A DNA stretch of 64,000 nt from Halosegnis marinus (GCF_029338355.1 NZ_CP119802.1:1364001-1428000), one strand, 5' to 3'. Counted from the stretch's first letter, positions 32,671 through 41,442 are shown. Notes: generated by a model from the letters alone, not told the origin. Translations and numbers: made by a program.

Positions 32671-33713
32671 GGCGACACCACCATCGGCTCGAACTGCATG
32701 AACGCCGTCTCGTACCCCTCGTGGCGGGCGGTCTGGGGCGGGAGCGTCGGCCGCACCTCTACCTCGCTCCCGACCCCGCCGACGACGGCCCCGTAGTGGT
32801 AGCCCAACTCGGGGTCGAGCGTCGCGGTCAGGTCGCCGTCGAACCCGGCGGTCGCGGCCTCGACGGCCATCGCGGGAATCACCATCCGGTTGTACGGCGT
32901 CCGGGCGGAGACGTAGAGGTAGGTCCCCTCGCCCTCGACGCCCGCGGGCGGCGCGTCGAGCGTCCCGACGACGAAGCGCGCGTCCCCGCTCGTCGCCTCG
33001 CCGACGACGCCCGGGAGCTCCGCCGCGGGCCGGGCGAACCCCATCGGCATCGACATGCCGCCCATCGACATCTCCATCGGCTCGACGGCGGCGCGCTCGC
33101 CGGCCCGGTCGGGGGTTATCTCGTAGGGGATGTCGTCGCGCGCGCCCCGCGAGTAGTCGAAGGAGACGGTCGCGCTTCCGGGGTCGGCGAAGCGGCCCTC
33201 GTACCCGCCGGTGCGGCGGGTCGAGACGCCGCCGACGGAGGCGGTCACGTCGTAGCTGCCGTCGCCCTCCAGCCCGAAGTTCGCGCCGTAGTGAAACCCC
33301 ATCGGCTGGGAGAGCATCGGGTAGATTACCTCCTGCGAGACGAGGTCGCCGTCGCGCTCTATCTCCAGCGAGAGGCCGGTGTCGGGGAGCACCTGCATCG
33401 TCTCGGCGTCCCAGACGCTCGCCATCAGGTGGACGTCGTCGCCGCTCGCGATGTCGGTGAGCGAGACGTCGCGCCCGTTCACGTTCCAGAAGCGGTGCGG
33501 GTAGGAGTAGAACAGCGCGAAGCGGTAGTCGCCGTCGCGGCCCGTCCCCGCCATCGCCATCCCCTCGACGTGGGTGGGGAAGTAGACGGCGTCGGGCCGG
33601 TCGGAGAGGACGGGGGGCGCGCCGGCCGGCTCCGTGGTGACGAGGCCGGTACAGCCGGCGAGGCCGGCCGCGGCGGCGCCGCCGGCGGCCGCGAGGAAGC
33701 GTCGTCGTCGCAT
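32667..33713 (-). CDS. P19/Tp34-like metal-binding lipoprotein (iron/copper uptake), paralogue 1
   Basis: 348 residues from ATG 33713. Tat signal RRRRFLAAAGGAAAAGLAGC with lipobox. Domain segments: PHRFWNVNGRDVSLTDI, DDVHLMASVWDAETM, LVSQEVIYPMLSQPMGFHYG, then LGYHYGAVVG and TARHEGYETAFM. Conserved His and Met match the pattern of P19-type periplasmic Cu/Fe proteins. A Met-rich loop MEMSMGGMSMPMGF (about 210-225) suggests soft-metal binding. A second ATG at 33719 is in frame; 33713 is chosen since the shared promoter element then lies at the same distance as in paralogue 2. Confidence 0.75.
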   Translation of the reverse strand: MRRRRFLAAAGGAAAAGLAGCTGLVTTEPAGAPPVLSDRPDAVYFPTHVEGMAMAGTGRDGDYRFALFYSYPHRFWNVNGRDVSLTDIASGDDVHLMASVWDAETMQVLPDTGLSLEIERDGDLVSQEVIYPMLSQPMGFHYGANFGLEGDGSYDVTASVGGVSTRRTGGYEGRFADPGSATVSFDYSRGARDDIPYEITPDRAGERAAVEPMEMSMGGMSMPMGFARPAAELPGVVGEATSGDARFVVGTLDAPPAGVEGEGTYLYVSARTPYNRMVIPAMAVEAATAGFDGDLTATLDPELGYHYGAVVGGVGSEVEVRPTLPPQTARHEGYETAFMQFEPMVVSP

Positions 33714-33734
33714 TGTCATCGCTAGGGGCTTCCG

Positions 33735-33765
33735 CCGAAAAGCGGTTCTGGTGCGACCGTCGAAG
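33735..33765 (-). promoter_or_regulatory. 31-bp element upstream of P19-like gene 1 (copy 1)
   Basis: These 31 bases are identical to 36630-36660 upstream of the paralogous gene. Read on the minus strand the element has CTTCGACGGTCG, then GCACCAGAACCG, ending CTTTTCGG. The TTTT run is about 25-28 bases before the start codon, in TATA position, and CGAC-G-GTCG is a small dyad next to it. It sits directly after the stop of the HTH gene. Likely a promoter with a regulator site. Confidence 0.65.
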
Positions 33766-34260
33766 CTACTCCTCCAACAGCGCGTCCACGAGCCGAGTGA
33801 AGCGGTCCACCAGCCGGCCCGGCAGCGACGGCTCCGCGCGGTCGAGCAGCCGGGCGGTCCGCTCCGGCTCCGGGACGAACAGCAGGGTGTGCCCGCGGTC
33901 CGGGCGGGTCTCGACCAGCCCGGCGGTCTCCAGCCGGTCGCGGTGCCACGACAGCGTCGAGCGGGCGATGCCGACCCGGTCTGCCGTCTCGCCGGCCGAC
34001 AGCGGCCCGTCCGCGAGCAGGACGGCGACCACGTCGGCGGCCGTCTCCCTGCGCAGCAGGGCGAGCGCGCGCCGGTCCCACTCGTCGTACGCCGCGGGGT
34101 AGTAGTGGGTCTTCCCGAACCACTCGTCTGCCACCACGTCCAGCCGCTTGAGGTGGTACTGCACCTGCCCGGGCGCGAGGTCGAGCTCGCGGACGAGCTC
34201 GTTGAAGTGGACGCCCGGCTCGGCCTCGACGTGGGCGGAGATGCGTTCACGCGTCGTCAT
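33766..34260 (-). CDS. Transcriptional regulator with two winged HTH domains
   Basis: 164 residues. Domain 1 (about 1-55) is VHFNELVRELDLAPGQVQYH followed by LKRLDVV; domain 2 (about 60-125) is GPLSAGETADRVGIARSTLS followed by WHRDRLETAGLV. Both look like ArsR/MarR-type winged helices; haloarchaea have a family of such tandem regulators. The linker has FGKTHYYPAAYDEWD with His and Tyr residues but no clear metal site. It lies between a small membrane gene (14-base overlap) and the P19-like gene whose promoter it borders, so it is the best candidate regulator of the cluster. Confidence 0.8.
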   Translation of the reverse strand: MTTRERISAHVEAEPGVHFNELVRELDLAPGQVQYHLKRLDVVADEWFGKTHYYPAAYDEWDRRALALLRRETAADVVAVLLADGPLSAGETADRVGIARSTLSWHRDRLETAGLVETRPDRGHTLLFVPEPERTARLLDRAEPSLPGRLVDRFTRLVDALLEE

Positions 34261-34546
34261 CGGTCACCCCCCGCGCCCTGCGCGCGGTGTACACGGCCGC
34301 GATGACGAGCCCCGCCATCGCGGCGTCGAGCCCGTGTTCGAGCGTGTGGTGGAGCGCCGGGCCGACCGTCTCCGTCATCAGGGCGACGCCGACCGCGGTC
34401 CGCGCGAGCAGCGTCGCGAACGCGAGCGTCACGAGCAGGTACGGCACCGAGCGGCGCTGGACGAGCGCGGCGAGCGCCACCCCGATGACCAGGGCCGCGG
34501 CTATCGCCGCGACCCCGAGCACGACCGGCAGGACCACGCTCGCCAT
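34247..34546 (-). CDS. Small membrane protein, three helices
   Basis: 99 residues, three hydrophobic helices (VVLPVVLGVAAIAAALVIGV, VPYLLVTLAFATLLARTAVG, ALHHTLEHGLDAAMAGLVIA). The HHTLEHG segment in helix 3 could bind a metal. Its 3' end overlaps the start of the HTH gene by 14 bases, so the two are translated together. Haloarchaea often place such a protein beside a tandem-HTH regulator, suggesting a membrane partner for it; this is inference. Confidence 0.7.
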   Translation of the reverse strand: MASVVLPVVLGVAAIAAALVIGVALAALVQRRSVPYLLVTLAFATLLARTAVGVALMTETVGPALHHTLEHGLDAAMAGLVIAAVYTARRARGVTDDDA

Positions 34547-34596
34547 CCGTCATCGCCCCCCGCTTCGTGTCCGCGCGGAATGAGGCTGTCGGGGGG

Positions 34597-35532
34597 TCAT
34601 GGGCGGCGAGCGACGAGCACGAGCGCGAGTGCGGCCACGGCGGCGAGGGCGCCGAAGCCGGGCTGTCCGGGCGTGGCGGTCGGCGGCTCGGTCGGGGAGG
34701 GCGACGCCGTCGGGGTCGCCGTTCCGTCGTCGAACGGCGTCGCCGTCACCACCAGCGGGGGCGTGGCGGTGGCGTTCGCCGCCTCGGGCGTCACCGAGAA
34801 CGTCGTCGCGACCGGGGAGTCGCCGGCGAGGGCGGGCGTGTCGTCGCCGTCGAAGGTCCCGTCGCCGTCGTCGCGGTACAGGACCGCCCGGACGGGGAAC
34901 GTCTCGTCGCCCGTCGCCGCGTCGCCGAGCGGGACGGAGACGTTCCGGTGGTCGCCGGCGTCGAGCGCGACCGACCCGAGCGTCGCGCCGTCGGTTCCGT
35001 TCTCGACGACGAGGTGGCCGTCGGCCGGAAGCGCGGCGTATCTGACCGTCACGCTCCCGTTCGCGGCCCGGAGGGGCGTGAAGTCGCGCGCGCTCACGGC
35101 GGCGCGGTCGCCGCGCGCGAGGGACACGGTCGCCGCGGCCGGCCGGCCGAAGCTGGTGACGACGCCGTCCTCCTCGGGGTCGAACTCGCCGTCGCCGTCG
35201 CGGTCGTCGCGGAGGACGAGGTGGACCGTCGCGGAGCCGTTCCAGTCCGCCCACGCCGCGTCGTCGACGGGGACGCGCACCTCGGTCCGGAACCCCTCGC
35301 CGGCCCGCAGGCGCGTGTGGCCGAGCACCGCACCCGGCTCGCCGTCGTCGTCGCGCTGGACGGCGAGGAAGCCGTCGCTCGCGACGAACGCCGTCTCCAC
35401 GACCACCACGCCGTCGGGGGTGACCTGGGCGTCGGCGGCGACGTGGTTGACGTGGGCCGCCGCCGGCAGGGGGACGGCCGCGAGCGCGACGGCCGCCGCG
35501 AGGAGGACCGCGGCGGCGTGGACGGTTCGCAT
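34597..35532 (-). CDS. PGF-CTERM surface protein with two DUF7282-like domains
   Basis: 311 residues. Sec signal (HAAAVLLAAAVALAAVPLPA) with cleavage near AAAHV. Two related beta domains (about 28-130 and 135-235) each read like VVVETAFVASDGFLAV ... VHLVLRDDRDGDGEFDPEED and VRYAALPADGHLVVE ... AVLYRDDGDGTFDGDD. The Asp-rich ends could bind calcium. A Thr/Pro stalk and PGFGALAAVAALALVLVARR form a PGF-CTERM sorting signal for archaeosortase A. It is in the metal-protein cluster, so a structural or metal-binding role at the cell surface is likely. Confidence 0.85.
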   Translation of the reverse strand: MRTVHAAAVLLAAAVALAAVPLPAAAHVNHVAADAQVTPDGVVVVETAFVASDGFLAVQRDDDGEPGAVLGHTRLRAGEGFRTEVRVPVDDAAWADWNGSATVHLVLRDDRDGDGEFDPEEDGVVTSFGRPAAATVSLARGDRAAVSARDFTPLRAANGSVTVRYAALPADGHLVVENGTDGATLGSVALDAGDHRNVSVPLGDAATGDETFPVRAVLYRDDGDGTFDGDDTPALAGDSPVATTFSVTPEAANATATPPLVVTATPFDDGTATPTASPSPTEPPTATPGQPGFGALAAVAALALVLVARRP

Positions 35533-35562
35533 CGTTCGGTGATAGGGCCGGAAACGGGAAAG

Positions 35563-36609
35563 TCAGACGGTCACCGTCGCGGGCGGCATCTCCAGGAACG
35601 CGCGCTCGTACCCCTCGTGGCGCGCGACCTGCGGCGGCACCCCTGTCGAGAGCTCGATATCGCCCGAGAGCTCGCCGACCGCGGCCCCGTAGTGGAAGCC
35701 GAGCTCGGGGTCGAGGGTCCGCCGGAGTTCGACGGTCTCCCCGCCGACGGTCGCCGACAGCGCCATCGCCGGCAGTTCGAGGCCGTTGTAGCGGGTGCGC
35801 GGCGAGACGTAGAGGTAGGTGTCCGCGCCGAAGCGGGCGGCCGCCTCCCCCGAGACGGCGCCCGTCGCGAGCAGCGCGTCGTCGCGGTTCGGGGCGCCGA
35901 ACACCGTGCCCGGGAGCGCGTCGCGCGGCGGGGCGACCGCCTGGGGCATCATCATGTCCATCGGTCGCACGGCACCCGGCTGGCCGTAGGCGTCTATCTC
36001 CTCGCTACGGACGCGCTCGCGCTGCTCCTCGTCGAACACGAACGGTATCTCGGCGGTGGCCGGCGCGCGGAAGCGGCCCTCGTAGGCGCCCGTGAGCGCG
36101 ACGGCGTCGGGGACGCCGCCGACGGAGACGCGGGCCGTGTACTCGCCGTCCGCGGCGGTCCCGTCCCCGCCGGAGAGGTCGAAGTTGCCGCCGTAGTGGT
36201 AGCCCATCCGCTGGGAGAGCATCGGGTAGATGACCTCCTGCGAGACGAGGTCGCCGTCGCGCTCGATTTCGAGCGACAGCCCCGTCTCGGGAACGACCCG
36301 ACCCGTCTCCGGTTCCCAGACGGCGGCCATCGCGTGGACGTTTCCGGACCGTTCGGTGAGCGACACCTCGTTCCCGTTCACGTTCCAGAAGCGGTGCGGC
36401 GAGGTGTACATGAACGCGACGCGGAGGTCGCCGGCGTCGGCGGTCCCCTGCATCGCCATCCCCTCGCGGTACGGCTGGACGTAGACGCCGTCGGGGAGGT
36501 CGCTCGCGGCGGTCGGGGTCGGGGTGGCGGTCGCGGGGTCCGTCGTGTCCGCACAGCCCGCGAGCAGGGCGCTGCTCCCGGCGAGCGCGAGGAAGCGACG
36601 GCGGTTCAT
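35563..36609 (-). CDS. P19/Tp34-like metal-binding lipoprotein, paralogue 2
   Basis: 348 residues, the same length as paralogue 1. Signal NRRRFLALAGSSALLAGC (Tat plus lipobox), then the shared core: PHRFWNVNGNEVSLTE, NVHAMAAVWEPETG, LVSQEVIYPMLSQRMGYHYG, LGFHYGAAVG, VARHEGYERAFLEM. The Met-rich loop is shorter here (MDMMMPQ). The 31-bp upstream element is exactly conserved. The two genes clearly arose by duplication, with the HTH, membrane and PGF-CTERM genes between them. Confidence 0.75.
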   Translation of the reverse strand: MNRRRFLALAGSSALLAGCADTTDPATATPTPTAASDLPDGVYVQPYREGMAMQGTADAGDLRVAFMYTSPHRFWNVNGNEVSLTERSGNVHAMAAVWEPETGRVVPETGLSLEIERDGDLVSQEVIYPMLSQRMGYHYGGNFDLSGGDGTAADGEYTARVSVGGVPDAVALTGAYEGRFRAPATAEIPFVFDEEQRERVRSEEIDAYGQPGAVRPMDMMMPQAVAPPRDALPGTVFGAPNRDDALLATGAVSGEAAARFGADTYLYVSPRTRYNGLELPAMALSATVGGETVELRRTLDPELGFHYGAAVGELSGDIELSTGVPPQVARHEGYERAFLEMPPATVTV

Positions 36610-36629
36610 ACCCGTACGACGGCCGTTCC

Positions 36630-36660
36630 CCGAAAAGCGGTTCTGGTGCGACCGTCGAAG
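36630..36660 (-). promoter_or_regulatory. 31-bp element upstream of P19-like gene 2 (copy 2)
   Basis: Identical over 31 bases to 33735-33765, with the TTTT run (36633-36636) 24-27 bases before the ATG at 36609. Flanking sequence differs, so the identity is not explained by a longer duplicated block. On the other side the lipoprotein gene at 36700 diverges and may share the site. Confidence 0.65.
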
Positions 36661-36699
36661 GAGCGCGGACGCTTTGTCCGTCGCCCCGCTAGCGACCGC

Positions 36700-37938
36700 A
36701 TGCGCCGCACGCTCGCGCTCGTCGCCCTGCTCCTCCTCGCCGGCTGTCTCGGCGGGTCGGGCACGCCCGCCGGGGGCGACGACCTCCGGCTGGTCGAGGA
36801 GTGGCGTGCCGGCAACAGCAGCGTGGCCGGGAACCACCACGCCGTCGCGGCCGGCACGGTCGACGGCGAGGCGGTCGTCGCCGTCCCCATCGGGGGTCGC
36901 GCGGGCGCGGACGGCTGTGAACTGCTCGTCCTCGACGGCGACGGGAACGAGCGGTGGTCGGAGCCGGTTCCCGCGGACGCCTGTACCATCCACGCCGTCG
37001 CGGACCCCGCCGTCGCCGATTTCGTCGGCGACGACGCGCCCGAGGTCATTGCCGCCTCGACGGAACGCGAGGCCGTCGCCTACGACGCGCTCACCGGCGA
37101 GGCGGCGTTCCGCTACGCGCTGTCGAACTACGGCTACACCCGGCCCGTCGTCGCGGACGCGACCGGCGACGGCGCGGCCGAACTCGTCGTCACCGACGTG
37201 GACGGCACCATCGCCGTCGTGCGCCCGGACGGGGAGACGGTGTGGCGCCGCCCCCTCGACGCCTACTCGTGGTCCGCGCCGAGCGTGGCCGACTACGACG
37301 CCGACGGGGCCCCCGAGACGCTCGTCGGCCTCGGCAACGGGACCGTCGTCGCCTTCGACCGCCGCGGCCGGGTCGCCTGGACGGCCCCGGTCGAGGGGAG
37401 CGTGACGTGGTCCGCCGACGGCGACGTGGACGACGACGCGGCCCGCGAGTTCCTCGCCGCCACGACGGACGGGGTCGTGGCGAGCATCGACGGCCGGAAC
37501 GGGACGGTCGAGTGGACGCGCCCGCTCGGTCGGCTGGCGGCCGTCGGGCCGCCGTTCGACGGGGACGGCGACGGGGTCGTGGAGGTGTACGCGACCAACG
37601 CGACCGGGACGCTGTTCGCGCTCGACGGGCGCGACGGCACGGTCGAGTGGACGCGGACGCTGACGAACGGGACGCAGATGACGCCCCCGCCCGCCGCCGG
37701 CGACGTGGACGGCGACGGGAACCGCGACCTGGTGGCGGTCACGAACGACGGGTCGGTCTCCGTCGTGGACCCGGCCGACGGGACCGTTCGGGCGCGCTAC
37801 ACGCGCGACGCGCTGGTGTACGCCCACGCGACGCTCGCGGACACGGACTCGGACGGCAGGAAGGAGGTGTACGTGCTGTACGGCGACGGTCGCGTGGTGG
37901 CCCTAACGGCTCAGAGCTCGAACTCGTCCTCGTCGTAG
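36700..37938 (+). CDS. Lipoprotein with PQQ-like/FG-GAP beta-propeller
   Basis: 412 residues. Sec-type lipoprotein signal RRTLALVALLLLAGCLGG with Cys at the lipobox. The mature part is a beta-propeller with repeated blades of the forms GDGxxELVVTDVDG, YDADGAPETLVGLGNG and GDVDGDGNRDLVAVTND; the DxDGDGxxD loops are calcium-binding FG-GAP-like elements, and GTVEWTR strands resemble PQQ propellers. No PQQ ligands visible. It diverges from P19 gene 2. Its 3' end overlaps a small convergent gene by 28 bases. Confidence 0.8.
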   Translation: MRRTLALVALLLLAGCLGGSGTPAGGDDLRLVEEWRAGNSSVAGNHHAVAAGTVDGEAVVAVPIGGRAGADGCELLVLDGDGNERWSEPVPADACTIHAVADPAVADFVGDDAPEVIAASTEREAVAYDALTGEAAFRYALSNYGYTRPVVADATGDGAAELVVTDVDGTIAVVRPDGETVWRRPLDAYSWSAPSVADYDADGAPETLVGLGNGTVVAFDRRGRVAWTAPVEGSVTWSADGDVDDDAAREFLAATTDGVVASIDGRNGTVEWTRPLGRLAAVGPPFDGDGDGVVEVYATNATGTLFALDGRDGTVEWTRTLTNGTQMTPPPAAGDVDGDGNRDLVAVTNDGSVSVVDPADGTVRARYTRDALVYAHATLADTDSDGRKEVYVLYGDGRVVALTAQSSNSSSS

Positions 37939-38057
37939 AGGTCGTCGAAGTCCACTTCCTCGCCGCGGGTCTCGGCGGCGCGTTCCATGTCGTCGTGGCG
38001 ACGCTGCTCGCGCTTGCTCAGGCCTTTCCGCTCGCGACCGCGTTTCGTGTCTCCCAT
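37911..38057 (-). CDS. Small charged protein, 48 residues
   Basis: ATG at 38057, TGA at 37911-37913. The basic N-terminal half (MGDTKRGRERKGLSKREQRR) and acidic C-terminal half (EEVDFDDLYDEDEFEL) make a strongly bipolar, probably disordered or nucleic-acid-binding peptide. A TATA box sits 27-32 bases upstream, as for a leaderless mRNA. The 28-base convergent overlap with the propeller gene is unusual. Function unknown. Confidence 0.65.
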   Translation of the reverse strand: MGDTKRGRERKGLSKREQRRHDDMERAAETRGEEVDFDDLYDEDEFEL

Positions 38058-38061
38058 ACAC

Positions 38062-38089
38062 TGTGTGTCAATACCACACACGGGTATAA
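38062..38089 (-). promoter_or_regulatory. Promoter of the 48-residue gene with a GT/CA dyad
   Basis: On the minus strand TTATAC (38084-38089) is the TATA element. Between it and the start codon lies an inverted repeat, TGTGTG (38062-38067) and CACACA (38075-38080), with a 7-base spacer. Its place over the expected transcription start would suit a repressor operator. Confidence 0.5.
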
Positions 38090-38136
38090 GCGTACCGCCG
38101 GCAGCTACAAGTGGGTCGGCGGAAAGGGGGTGCGAC

Positions 38137-39126
38137 CTACGCCTCGGGGAACAGCGCGGCCGGCGGCTCGCCCGGTAGGGCGTCCCGGTCGTGCGGGGCC
38201 GCGAAGTCGAGGTCCGGCCCGACGGCGACGAAGCCGGTGGGGTTGATGTCCGTGTGCGTGGTGTAGTAGTGCTCCTTGATGTGGGCCATGTTCACCGTCT
38301 TCGCCACGCCCGGCGTCGTGTAGATATCGCGAACGTACGGCCAGAGGTTGTCGTACTGCTCGATGAGCCGCTGGTTACACTTGAAGTGGGTGTGGTAGAC
38401 GTTGTCGAACCGGACGAGCGTGGCGAACAGCCGCAGGTCCGCGAGCGTGAGGCGCTCGCCGTCGCCGACCATGTAGCGCTGGTCCGCGAGCACCTCGTCC
38501 CAGCGGTCGAGCGCGTCGAACAGTTCCCCGACCGCCCGCTCGTACGCCGCCTGCGTGCCCGCGAAGCCGGCGCGGTAGACGCCGTTGTTGATGGGGTCGT
38601 AGACGGCGTCGACGGCCTCGTCTATCTCGTCGCGGATGTCCTCGGGGTAGAGGTCCACGCCGTTCCCCTCGAACGCCGTCGCGAACGTGCGCATCACCTC
38701 GATGGACTCGTTGTTGACGATGGTCTCCGACTCGGTGTCCCACAACACGGGGACCGTCACGCGCCCGGTGTAGTTCGAGTCGGCCGCCAGATACGTCTCG
38801 CCGAGGTAGTCGAACCCGTTCACCGTGTCCGGGGTGCAGTCCTCCTTCTCCGGCGTGAACTGCCACCCCTTCTCGTCGCGATACGGGTCCACGATGTCCA
38901 TCGACACCTGCTCCTCGAGCCCCATCAGCGAGCGCACCAGCGCCGCGCCGTGCGCCCACGGACACGCCCGCGAGATGTAGAGGTGGTAGCGGTCCGAGAC
39001 CGCGGGGAACTCGTCGGTCCCGAGTTCGTCGCGGAACGACGTGGGCGAGCGGTCGAACTCGCCGTCCTCGTCGTTCATCTCGTAGGTGTCCGTCTTCCAC
39101 TCGCCGTCCACGAACATGTTGACCAT
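38137..39126 (-). CDS. Glutathionyl-hydroquinone reductase-like GST (xi class)
   Basis: 329 residues. The N-terminal thioredoxin fold has the active-site Cys in [18 protein letters not shown] (CPWA, family CPxA). Then come [20 protein letters not shown] and a helical GST C-terminal domain ([27 protein letters not shown]). These enzymes use the Cys to strip thiols from quinone adducts; haloarchaea would use gamma-glutamylcysteine in place of glutathione. ATG at 39126 is about 29 bases after a TATA-like CTATAC, so a leaderless start. Confidence 0.92.
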   Translation of the reverse strand: MVNMFVDGEWKTDTYEMNDEDGEFDRSPTSFRDELGTDEFPAVSDRYHLYISRACPWAHGAALVRSLMGLEEQVSMDIVDPYRDEKGWQFTPEKEDCTPDTVNGFDYLGETYLAADSNYTGRVTVPVLWDTESETIVNNESIEVMRTFATAFEGNGVDLYPEDIRDEIDEAVDAVYDPINNGVYRAGFAGTQAAYERAVGELFDALDRWDEVLADQRYMVGDGERLTLADLRLFATLVRFDNVYHTHFKCNQRLIEQYDNLWPYVRDIYTTPGVAKTVNMAHIKEHYYTTHTDINPTGFVAVGPDLDFAAPHDRDALPGEPPAALFPEA

Positions 39127-39367
39127 CGTGCCCGCGAGTACGGCGCGCGGCCGTATAGGGTTACAGGCGACACCGGTGTCACCCGGGGGTCGCGGGGTAA
39201 CGGCGGCGCGTTCGCCCGGTGGAGACGGGTCCCGTCTCCTCGCTCGCGTGTCGCTCGCGGCGCCCGCTCCCGCTCGTATTCGAGGACCTGTGCTCGCTTC
39301 GCTCGCTCGCCCCTCGCCGCTCGCCTTCGAAGGCTTCATTAGCGTCGTTGGCCTCAACTACGGTAAT

Positions 39368-39901
39368 ATGAGCGACAAACCTGCCTCGATGTACCGGGAC
39401 ATCGACAAGCCGTCGTACACCCGGCGGGAGTACATCACGGGTATCCCCGGCTCGAAGATCGCCCAGCACAAGATGGGTCGCACCGAGAAGGACGAGGACG
39501 AGTACGAGGTCCAGATAAGCCTCGTCGTCGAGGAGGCCGTCCAGATCCGCCACGGCTCGCTGGAGGCGTCGCGCCTGTCCGCGAACCGCCGGATGCTGAA
39601 GGTGCTCGGCGAGGAGGGCGACTACAAGATGATCCTCCGGAAGTTCCCCCACCAGGTCATCCGGGAGAACAAGCAGGCGACCGGCGCGGGCGCCGACCGT
39701 GTCTCCGACGGGATGCGCCAGTCGTTCGGCAAGATCGTCGGCACCGCCGCCCGCATGGGCAAGGGCGAGCGCGTCTTCACCGCGTGGTGTCACCCCGAGG
39801 ACGCCGACACCGTGAAGGACGCCTTCCGCCGCGCGTACAACAAGATCACCCCGCCGTGCCGCATCAAGGTCGAGCGCGGCGAGGAACTGCTCGTCTCCTA
39901 G
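39368..39901 (+). CDS. rpl10e: Large-subunit ribosomal protein L10e (uL16 family)
   Basis: 177 residues. The archaeal/eukaryotic L10e sequence is plain: [68 protein letters not shown], and [15 protein letters not shown]. It sits near the central protuberance and A/P sites of 23S rRNA. ATG at 39368. The 241-base upstream gap (39127-39367) includes the GC-rich imperfect palindrome TGCTCGCTTCGCTCGCTCGC near 39292 and no gene. Confidence 0.98.
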   Translation: MSDKPASMYRDIDKPSYTRREYITGIPGSKIAQHKMGRTEKDEDEYEVQISLVVEEAVQIRHGSLEASRLSANRRMLKVLGEEGDYKMILRKFPHQVIRENKQATGAGADRVSDGMRQSFGKIVGTAARMGKGERVFTAWCHPEDADTVKDAFRRAYNKITPPCRIKVERGEELLVS

Positions 39902-39989
39902 AGCCCCGTTCTCCCGCTTTCTCCCGCCGCGCAGCGACGGCCCCGGGCCGAGCGCGGGCTTCATGTCCTCCCGGCACGCACCGGCGACC

Positions 39990-40853
39990 GTGAGCGAGAC
40001 GCTTTGCCTCGCCGTCGCCACGGACGCCGAAACGCTGTCGCGCGTCCGCGGCCCCCTCGCCGAGCGCGGTATCGAGGCCGAACACGTGCCGACCTCGGAG
40101 CGGACGCTGTCGCTCGATGCCGACCTCGGCGACTTCGACGTGGGGTTCGTCTTCCCCTCCAGACTCATGGAGGGCGGCGTCGCCGACGCCCTGCTCGGGG
40201 TGCCGTGGGTGAACGGCCGCGAGGCGATACTGCGGTCGCGCAACAAGGCCGGGGCGCTCGCGCGCCTGTCGCGGGCCGGCGTTCCGACGCCCGACTCCGT
40301 CCTCGTCTCGAACCCCGTCGGCGAGGCCGACCTCCGCGAGGCGTGGACCCGGTTCGACCCGCCGGTCGTCGTGAAGCCCAACTCCACGACGCGCGGCACG
40401 GGCATCGCGAAGGCGGCGGACCTCGACTCGTTCCTCGGCATCGCGGACTACCTCGACCTGGTCCACGACTACCGCGCGACGGGCGACCGCTCGTACCTCG
40501 TCCAGGAGTACCTCCCGGACGCGCGCGACTACCGCGCGATGACCGTCGAGGGCGAGTACGTCGGTGCCGTCGAGCGCCGCCTCCCCGAGGACGCGCTCGC
40601 CGAGGGGCGGTGGAAACACAACGTCCACCGCGGCGCGGAGGCCGTCGGGGTCGACTTCGACGCCGACCTGCGCGCGCTCGCGGAGGACGCGGCCGCGGCG
40701 CTCGACGTGGACTGGCTGGGCGTCGATATCCTCGTCGCGGGCGACCGCGCCGTCGTCAACGAGACGAACGCCCGCCCCACGGTGGACACGGCGACGAAGT
40801 ACGAACCGGGCTTCTACGACCGCCTCGCCGACCTGATCCGCGCGCGCGCCTGA
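39990..40853 (+). CDS. RimK-like ATP-grasp ligase
   Basis: 287 residues from GTG 39990 ([20 protein letters not shown]); an in-frame ATG at 39963 would add 9 residues. N-terminal pre-ATP-grasp domain to about 85, then the ATP-grasp core: [17 protein letters not shown] (phosphate loop), [20 protein letters not shown] and [20 protein letters not shown] (Mg ligands Asp, Glu, Asn). RimK-type enzymes join an amino acid to a carboxylate such as a C-terminal glutamate, coenzyme F420 or a peptide. Substrate unknown. Confidence 0.85.
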   Translation: MSETLCLAVATDAETLSRVRGPLAERGIEAEHVPTSERTLSLDADLGDFDVGFVFPSRLMEGGVADALLGVPWVNGREAILRSRNKAGALARLSRAGVPTPDSVLVSNPVGEADLREAWTRFDPPVVVKPNSTTRGTGIAKAADLDSFLGIADYLDLVHDYRATGDRSYLVQEYLPDARDYRAMTVEGEYVGAVERRLPEDALAEGRWKHNVHRGAEAVGVDFDADLRALAEDAAAALDVDWLGVDILVAGDRAVVNETNARPTVDTATKYEPGFYDRLADLIRARA

Positions 40854-40899
40854 GCCGTGGACCCCGGCGGTTTATGTGGCCGCCCGGCCGACTCCGGGC

Positions 40900-41442
40900 A
40901 TGGTAGTCGAGACGGTCGCCGTCGCCGTGTGGACGATGCTGCCCGCGTACGTCCCCAACAACGCGGCGGTGCTCGTCGGCGGCGGGCCGCCCATCGACGG
41001 CGGGCGCACCTACGACGGGAAGCGCCTCCTCGGCGACGGCAAGACGTGGCGCGGGACGGCCGGCGGCACGCTCGCGGGCGTCCTCGTCGCGGTCGCGGCG
41101 AACCTCGCGGCCCCGGCCGTCGAAACCGCGACCGGCCTCGACCTCCCCTCGTTCCCCCTCCACGCGGCCGTCGCGCTGGCGTTCGGCGCGATGCTCGGCG
41201 ACGTCCTCGCGTCGCTCCTCAAGCGCCGGACGGGCCGACGGCGCGGCGCGTCCTTCCCGCTGCTCGACCAGCTGGACTTCGTCGTCGTCGCGCTGGCGCT
41301 CGCCTTCCTCGTCGCGCCCGCGTGGGCTGGCGGGGTGTTCACGCTCCCCGTCGTCGTCGCGGTGCTCGTCGTCACGCCGGTGCTCCACCTGACGACGAAC
41401 GCGGGGGCGTACCTGCTCGGGCTGAAGGAGGAGCCGTACTAA
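40900..41442 (+). CDS. carS: CDP-archaeol synthase
   Basis: 180-residue membrane enzyme that couples CTP with 2,3-di-O-geranylgeranylglyceryl phosphate to make CDP-archaeol, the activated precursor of all archaeal polar lipids. About five helices. Motifs: [35 protein letters not shown] (a CarS hallmark) and the cytidylyltransferase-like [14 protein letters not shown] and [12 protein letters not shown] at 40900 is about 30 bases after a GTTTAT promoter element. Confidence 0.95.
   Translation: MVVETVAVAVWTMLPAYVPNNAAVLVGGGPPIDGGRTYDGKRLLGDGKTWRGTAGGTLAGVLVAVAANLAAPAVETATGLDLPSFPLHAAVALAFGAMLGDVLASLLKRRTGRRRGASFPLLDQLDFVVVALALAFLVAPAWAGGVFTLPVVVAVLVVTPVLHLTTNAGAYLLGLKEEPY

Noticed and set aside
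34567-36699. Upstream extension joining the propeller lipoprotein to 711 extra codons
   Set aside because: The extension is a shadow of three minus-strand genes; the lipoprotein signal with lipobox begins exactly at 36700.
39179-40441. 420-codon minus-strand frame opposite L10e and the ATP-grasp gene
   Set aside because: Shadow frame with Arg/Ser/Pro-rich ends; both plus-strand proteins are well recognised.
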